Source: Wurfbainia villosa (lineage: Eukaryota > Streptophyta > Magnoliopsida > Zingiberales > Zingiberaceae). From it: DNA of 64,000 nucleotides. Positions 58,522 through 64,000 of the stretch are shown here, piece by piece. Each line of letters starts with the position of its first letter. Position 1 is the stretch's first letter. The position numbers were made by a program, and so were the translations under genes. The notes under the pieces are model-generated. The model saw nothing but the letters and a program-made list of their open reading frames with translations. It was not told the DNA's origin and made no database searches. The DNA is taken from NCBI GenBank assembly GCA_025175895.1, contig CM045997.1, positions 109,884,434 to 109,948,433 on the forward strand. Direction: 5' to 3'.

Positions 58522-58826
58522 ACCATTTCTTCCACGCCCTACCTATTTATCGCGCTAATGGTCTCTCCTCCGGTTCTCTCACGCCCTTCCGACACCCCCA
58601 ATCCCTCCACGCTTCCTTCCTGCCAAAACCAAGACAAACCTAATTAAGGGCACGCGCACGCTCCCACCCCCACCCCCCTTTCAAAAATAATAATAAACGA
58701 AACAAAACGCACGACTTCTCTCCGAGTCAGCCAAACGAACACAGGTCGCGAGCCGCCTGCCAACAAAAAAAAAATAAGGGAATTCACCATATATATAAAT
58801 ATAAAAAGAATCTAAACAAAAAATAA

Positions 58827-58938
58827 AGCACAACACGAGGACTTCCCAGGTCACCCATCCTAATCTTGCTCGCCCAAGCACGCTTAACTTCGGAGTTCTG
58901 ATGGGATCCGGTGCATTAGTGCTGGTATGATCGCACCC
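58827..58938 (-). rRNA. 5S rRNA copy 15, 3' part damaged
   Basis: About 112 bp. The end is aagcacaac instead of aggtgcaac, with cccaggtcacc and cctaatcttgctcgccc lesions. The 5' half is consensus. Confidence 0.9.
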
Positions 58939-59246
58939 ACCATTTCTCCCACGCCCTCCCTATTTATCGCGCCAATGGTCTCTCCTCCGGTTCTCCCACG
59001 CCCCTCCGACACCCCCAATCCCTCCGCGCTTCCTTCCCGCCAAAACCAAGACAAACCTAATTAAGACGCACGCACCCACCCCCACCCCCCTTTCAAAAAT
59101 AATAATAAACGAAACAAAAACGCACGGACCCCCTCTCCCGGAGCCGCGACGCGAACACGAGGCCGCGAGCCGCCCCCGCCAACAAAAAAAAAAATAAGGG
59201 AATTCACCATATATATAAATATAAAAAGAACGAAACAACAAAAATA
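58938..59246 (-). promoter_or_regulatory. Representative 5S spacer with external control elements
   Basis: Upstream of copy 15 the minus strand has ATAAATA starting 29 bp before the transcript, then GGGCGTGGG near -14 and AAATGGT up to -1: the TATA-like and GC elements expected for plant 5S genes. Downstream of copy 16 the minus strand has TATTTTTGTTG, the T-run terminator. The same layout recurs in nearly every unit, including those with damaged genes. Confidence 0.8.
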
Positions 59247-59363
59247 GGTGCAACACGAGGACTTCCCAGGGGGTCACCCATCCTAGTACTGCTCTCGCCC
59301 AAGCACGCTTAACTTCGGAGTTCTGATGGGATCCGGTGCATTAGTGCTGGTATGATCGCACCC
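59247..59363 (-). rRNA. 5S rRNA copy 16
   Basis: 117 bp, matches the array consensus throughout. A-box (aagcgtgcttgggcgag on the minus strand), intermediate element and C-box (ggatgggtgacc) are intact. A likely functional copy. Confidence 0.98.
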
Positions 59364-59675
59364 ACCATTTCTCCCACGCCCTCCCTATTTATCGCGCCAA
59401 TGGTCTCTCCTCCGGTTCTCCCACGCCCCTCCGACACCCCCAATCCCTCCGCGCTTCCTTCCCGCCAAAACCAAGACAAACCTAATTAAGGGCACGCGCA
59501 CGCACCCACCCCCACCCCCCTTTCAAAAATAATAATAAACGAAACAAAAACGCACGGACCCCCTCTCCCGGAGCCGCGACGCGAACACGAGGCCGCGAGC
59601 CGCCCCCGCCAACAAAAAAAAAATAACGGAATTCACCATATAAATAAATATAAAAAGAACGAAACAACAAAAATA

Positions 59676-59788
59676 GGTGCAACACGAGGACTTCCCAGGG
59701 GGTCACCCATCCTAGTACGGCTCTCGCCAAAGCACGCTTAACCGAGTTCGATGGGATCAGTGCATTAGTCTTTGGTATGATCGCACCC
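59676..59788 (-). rRNA. 5S rRNA copy 17, lesioned
   Basis: 113 bp, with gcttaaccgagttcgatggg and tagtctttggtatg lesions. Confidence 0.9.
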
Positions 59789-60086
59789 ACCATTTCTCCC
59801 ACGCCCTCCCTATTTATCGCGCCAATGGTCTCTCCTCGGTTCTCCACGCCCTCGGCACCCCCAATCCCTCCGCTTACCTTCCCGCCTTAAAACCAAGACA
59901 AACCTAATTAAGGCCACACGCCGCACCCACCCCACCCCCTTTCAAAAATAATTATAAGCGAAACAAAAGCGCACGGACCTCCTCTCCGAGCCAGCGAACA
60001 CGAGGGCCTTGAGCGCCCGCCAACAAAAAAATAAATAAGAAATTCACCATATATATAAATATAAAAAAAGCGAAACAACAAAAATA

Positions 60087-60202
60087 GGTGCAACACGAGG
60101 ACTTCCCGAGGGGTCACCCATCCTAAATCTTGCTCTCGCCCAAGCACGCTTAACCGGAGTTCGATGGGATCCGTGCATTAGTGTCTTGGTATGATCGCAC
60201 CC
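60087..60202 (-). rRNA. 5S rRNA copy 18, lesioned
   Basis: 116 bp. cctaaatcttgctc, gcttaaccggagttcgatgg and tagtgtcttggtatg lesions. Confidence 0.9.
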
Positions 60203-60495
60203 ACCATTTCTCCCACGCCCTCCTATTTATCGCGCTAATGGTCTCTCCTCCGGTTCTCCAATGCCCTCCAGGCACCCACAATCCCTCCACTTCCTTCCGC
60301 CAAAACCAAGACAAACCTAATTAAGGGCACGCTGCGCACCACCCACCCACTTTCAAAAATAATAATACGAAACAAAAGCGCACGGACCTCCATCTCCGAG
60401 CCAGCACGAACACGAGGCCATGGCCGCCGCCCATCAACAAAAAAAGAAGGAATTCACCATATAAATAAATATAAAAAGAACGAAACAACAAAATA

Positions 60496-60601
60496 GGTGC
60501 AACACGAGGACTTCCCGGTCACCCATCCTAATCGCTCGCCAAAGCACGCTTAACCCGGAGTTGATGGGATCCGGTGCAATAGTGTTGGTATGATCGCACC
60601 C
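60496..60601 (-). rRNA. 5S rRNA copy 19, lesioned
   Basis: 106 bp. cttcccggtcacc, cctaatcgctcgcc and cccggagttgatgg lesions. Confidence 0.9.
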
Positions 60602-60880
60602 ACCATTTCGCCACGCCCTCCCTATTTATCGCGCTGGTCTCTCCTCAGTTCTCCCACGCCCCTCCACCCCCAATCCCTCGCGCTTCCTTCGCCAAAACCA
60701 AGACAAACCTAATTAAGGCACGCACCTCCCACCCCCACCCTCTTTCAAAAATAATAATAACGAAACAAAAGCATACGGACCCCCTCTCCGGAGCCAGCGG
60801 CGAACACGAGGCGCCAACAAAAAAAAAAAATAAGAATTCACCATATATATAAATATAAAAAGAACGAAACAACAAAAATA

Positions 60881-60997
60881 GGTGCAACACGAGGACTTCC
60901 CAAGGGGTCACCCATCCTAGTACTGCTCTCGCCCAAGCACGCTTAACTTCAGAGTTCTGATGGGATCCGGTGCATTAGTGCTGGTATGATCGCACCC
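60881..60997 (-). rRNA. 5S rRNA copy 20
   Basis: 117 bp, two substitutions, no indels; an intact copy flanked by lesioned ones. Confidence 0.97.
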
Positions 60998-61298
60998 ACC
61001 ATTTCTCCCACGCCCTCCCTATTTATCGCGCCAATGGTCTCTCCTCCGGTTCTCCAATGCCCCTCCGACACCCCCAATCCCCCCGCGCTACCTTCCCGCC
61101 TATACCAAGACAAACCTAATTAAGGTCACTCGCACGCACCCACCCCCAGCCCCCTTTCAAAATTAATAATAAACGAAACAAAAGCATACGGACCCCTCTC
61201 CGGACGCCAACACGAGGGCGCCGCGCCCTTCGCCAACAAAAAATAAATAAGAAATTCACCATATATATAAATATAAAAAAAGCGAAACAACAAAAATA

Positions 61299-61407
61299 GG
61301 TGCAACACGAGGACTTCCCAGGTCACCCATCCTAATCTGCTCGCCCAAGCACACTTAACCCGGAGTTCGATGGGATCCGGTGCATTAGTGCTGGTATGAT
61401 CGCACCC
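61299..61407 (-). rRNA. 5S rRNA copy 21, lesioned
   Basis: 109 bp. cttcccaggtcacc, cctaatctgctcgccc and cccggagttcgatgg lesions; the 5' third is consensus. Confidence 0.9.
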
Positions 61408-61705
61408 ACCATTTCTCCCACGCCCTCCCTATTTATCGCGCCAATGGTCTCTCCTCCGGTTCTCCCACGCCCCTCCGACACCCGCAATCCCTCGCGCTTC
61501 CTTCCCGCCAAAACCAAGACAAACCTAATTAAGCACGCGCACGCACCCCCACCCCCTTTCAAAATAATAATAAGCGAAACAAAAGCGCGCATACGGACCT
61601 CCTCTCCGAGCGGAACACGGCGCGACAGCCGCCAGCCCCGCCAACAAAAAAATAAGAAATTCACCATATATATAAATATAAAAAAAGAGCGAAACAACAA
61701 AAATA

Positions 61706-61812
61706 GGTGCAACACGAGGACTTCCCGTCACCCATCTAGTCTTTCTCGCCCAAGCACGCTTAACCCGGAGTTGATGGGATCAGGTGCATTAGTCTTTGGT
61801 ATGATCGCACCC
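61706..61812 (-). rRNA. 5S rRNA copy 22, lesioned
   Basis: 107 bp. cttcccgtcacc, catctagtctttctcgccc, cccggagttgatgg and tagtctttggtatg lesions. Confidence 0.9.
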
Positions 61813-62094
61813 ACCATTTCTCCCACGCCCTCCCTATTTATCGCGCCAATGGTCTCTCCTCCGGTTCTCCCACGCCCCTCCGACACCCCCCCAATCCTCG
61901 CTTCCTTCCCGCCAAAACCAAGACAAACCTAATTAAGCGCAGCGCCTCACCCCACCCCCCTTTCAAAAATAATAAAAAACGAAACAAAAGCATACGGACC
62001 CCTCTCCGGAGAGCCTTGCGAACACGAGGCCGCCCATCAACAAAAAAGAATTCACCATATATATAAATATAAAAAGAACGAAACAACAAAAATA

Positions 62095-62205
62095 GGTGCA
62101 ACACGAGGACTTCCCAGGGGGTCACCCATCCTAATCTTGCTCGCCCAAGCACACTTAACCGAGTTCGATGGGATCCGGTGCATTAGTGCTGGTATGATCA
62201 CACCC
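62095..62205 (-). rRNA. 5S rRNA copy 23, lesioned
   Basis: 111 bp. The 3' end is consensus; cctaatcttgctcgccc and cttaaccgagttcgatgg lesions. Confidence 0.9.
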
Positions 62206-62503
62206 ACCATTTCTCCCACGCCCTCCCTATTTATCGCGCCAATGGTCTCTCCTCCGGTTCTCCCACGCCCCTCCGACACCCCCAATCCCTCGGCGCTTCC
62301 TTCCCGCCAAAACCAAGACAAACCTAATTAAGGGCACGCGCGCACCCACCCCCACCCCCCTTTCAAAAATAATAATAAACGAAACAAAAACGCACGGACC
62401 CCTCTCCGAGTCGCGGCCGAACACGAGCGAGCCGCCGCCAACAAAAAAAAAAAAAAGAATTCACCATATATATAAATATAAAAGAAGCGAAACAACAAAA
62501 ATA

Positions 62504-62614
62504 GGATGCAACACGAGGACTTCCCGGTCACCCATCCTAATCTTGCTCTCGTAGCACGCTTAACCCGGAGTTACGATGGGATCCGGTGCATTAGTCTTTG
62601 GTATGATCGCACCC
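62504..62614 (-). rRNA. 5S rRNA copy 24, lesioned
   Basis: 111 bp. ggatgcaac, cttcccggtcacc, cccggagttacgatgg and tagtctttggtatg changes. Confidence 0.9.
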
Positions 62615-62901
62615 ACCATTTCTCCACGCCCTCCCTATTTATCGCGCTAATGGTCTCTCCTCCGGTTCTCCCCGCCCCTCACACCCCCAATCCCTCCGCG
62701 CTTCCTTCCCGCCAAAACCAAGACAAACCTAATTAAGACGCACGCACCACCCCACCCCTTTCAAAAATAATAATAAGCGAAACAAAAGCGCACGGACCCC
62801 CTCTCCGGAGCCATGCGAACACAGGCTGAGCCGCCTTGAACAAACAAAAAATAAGAATTCACCATATATATAAATATAAAAAGAGCGAAACAACAAAAAT
62901 A

Positions 62902-63012
62902 GGTGCAACACGAGGACTTCCCGGTCACCATCCTAGTATCTTGCTCTCGCAAGCACGCTTAACCCGAGTTATGATGGGATCAGGTGCATTAGTCTTTGGT
63001 ATGATCGCACCC
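62902..63012 (-). rRNA. 5S rRNA copy 25, lesioned
   Basis: 111 bp. cttcccggtcaccatcc, cttaacccgagttatgatgg and tagtctttggtatg changes. Confidence 0.9.
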
Positions 63013-63292
63013 ACCATTTTCTCCACGCCCTCCTATTTATCGCGCCCAATGGACTCTCCTCGGTTCTCCCACGCCCCTCAGGACACCCCCAATCCTCTAC
63101 CTTCCCAAAACCAAGACAAACCTAATTAAGGGCACGCGCACCCACCCCCACCCCTTTCAAAATAATAATAAGCGAAACAAAAGCGCGGACCCCCTCTCCC
63201 GAGCCAGACGCGAACACGAGGCGAGCCGCCCAACAAAAAAAAAAAATTCACCATATATATAAATATAAAAAAAGAGCGAAACAACAAAAATA

Positions 63293-63400
63293 GGTGCAAC
63301 ACGAGGACTTCCCGGTCACCCATCCTAGTAATCTTCTCGCCCAAGCACGCTTAACCGGAGTTGATGGGATCCGTGCATTAGTCTTTGGTATGATCGCACC
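63293..63400 (-). rRNA. 5S rRNA copy 26, lesioned
   Basis: 108 bp. cttcccggtcacc, cttaaccggagttgatgg and tagtctttggtatg changes, and a missing base at the transcript start. Confidence 0.9.
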
Positions 63401-63696
63401 ACCATTTCTCCCACGCCCTCCTATTTATCGCGCCAATGGTCTCTCCTCCGGTTCTCCACGCCCCTCAGGCACCCCAATCCCTCCGCGCTTCCTTCACGCC
63501 AAAACCTAGACAAACCTAATTAAGAACGCACGCATACCCACCCCCACCCCCTTTCAAAAATAATAATAAGCGAAACAAAAAGCGCGCGGACCCCTCTCCG
63601 GGAGCAGCCTTGCTGCGAGGCATGAGCCGCCCGCCAACAAAAAAATAAGGAATTCACCATATATATAAATATAAAAAGAGCGAAACAACAAAAATA

Positions 63697-63790
63697 GGTG
63701 CAACACGAGGACTTCCCGGTCACCCATCCTAATCTTGCTCTCGCAAGCACGCTTAACCGGAGTTACGATGGGATCCGGTGCATTGCACCC
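63697..63790 (-). rRNA. 5S rRNA copy 27, 5' truncated
   Basis: 94 bp. The first part of the transcript is cut (gtgcattgcaccc junction), with cttcccggtcacc and cttaaccggagttacgatgg changes. Confidence 0.88.
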
Positions 63791-64000
63791 ACCATTTCTC
63801 CACGCCCTCCCTATTTATCGCGCCAATGGTCTCTCCTCGGTTCTCCACGCCCCTCAGACACCCCCAATCCCTCCGCTTCCTTCACTTAAAACCAAGACAA
63901 ACCTAATTAAGGGCAGCGCCGCGCACCCACCCCACCCCCTTTCAAAAATAATAATAAGCGAAACAAAGCGCGGACCCCTCTCCGGGCCCGCGGCCTTGAA

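Larger units (their letters stand above)
55393..64000 (-). repeat. 5S rDNA tandem array, right block (21 genes or gene remnants)
   Basis: Units of about 385-438 bp. Up to about 57150, and in the units holding copies 12, 13, 16 and 20, gene and spacer are close to the left block. From about 57159 other units show many short deletions in both gene and spacer, and units shorten toward 390-410 bp. The window ends inside a spacer, so the array continues. Confidence 0.97.

Noticed and set aside
40033..63890. Many minus-strand open frames of 60-130 codons beginning M-T-P-W-E-V-L-V-L-H-L-F-L-L-F in the array
   Set aside because: They run across the 3' end of 5S genes into the spacer and recur only because the unit repeats. 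They are chance frames in non-coding tandem DNA.
40082..64000. 5S sequences as part of a transposon rather than a ribosomal locus
   Set aside because: Genes and spacers repeat head to tail with conserved upstream and terminator elements, which is a normal 5S rDNA array.

Overview
This window is repeat-rich nuclear DNA from a flowering plant. Tandem 5S rRNA genes carry the angiosperm internal promoter. The rest is a dense nest of Ty1/copia LTR retrotransposons (Sirevirus-like and Tork-like), two TRIMs, a tRNA-derived SINE and an L1-type LINE. I see no intact single-copy host gene, tRNA gene, CRISPR array or prokaryotic signal. The layers of nesting suggest a large, retrotransposon-rich genome. 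I cannot place the species from sequence alone.

Layout, part 1 (1-40081), a retrotransposon nest. Element A (minus, 1-3018) is a copia element running off the left edge. It sits in the integrase gene of Sirevirus B (minus, 3019-6761). Next come unassigned copia-like DNA, a diverged TRIM (T1, 7326-7960), and the Tork-like copia element F (minus, about 8500-24187). F has been broken by several insertions: gag-only element D (9511-16367, TSD acatc), which itself holds a SINE with a 19-bp TSD; truncated element N1 (18949-22386), which holds a complete TRIM (T2, TSD gattg); solo LTR S1 (22750-23828); and gag-only element E (24188-35531). E in turn received N2 (24394-27940, TSD atcta), solo LTR S2 (30899-32491, TSD ataat) and gag-only element G (35532-40081). 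Pairwise comparison of family members supplies pre-insertion sites for several of these events.

Layout, part 2 (40082-64000), a 5S rDNA array. About 27 copies of 5S rRNA lie on the minus strand in units of about 385-463 bp. The array starts abruptly at the truncated 3' LTR of G. It is split by one LINE (42852-55392) flanked by a 16-bp target-site duplication of spacer sequence. The LINE is itself split by a chimeric LTR-element block. X (44013-48946) supplies the 5' LTR, gag, protease, integrase and half of the RT. Y (48947-50936) supplies the 3' end and LTR of a different family. In the right half of the array many 5S copies and spacers share the same small lesions, which means either amplified pseudogenes or systematic consensus error.

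Recurring themes: non-autonomous Sirevirus-like elements that keep only gag; stop codons that mostly look like methylcytosine deamination (Trp to stop, CAA/CAG/CGA to stop); LTRs with arrays of short palindromes (AGTCGACT or CGATCG types) and of CTTGGACTT/AAGTCCAAG words; and a conserved in-frame UAG between gag and pol.
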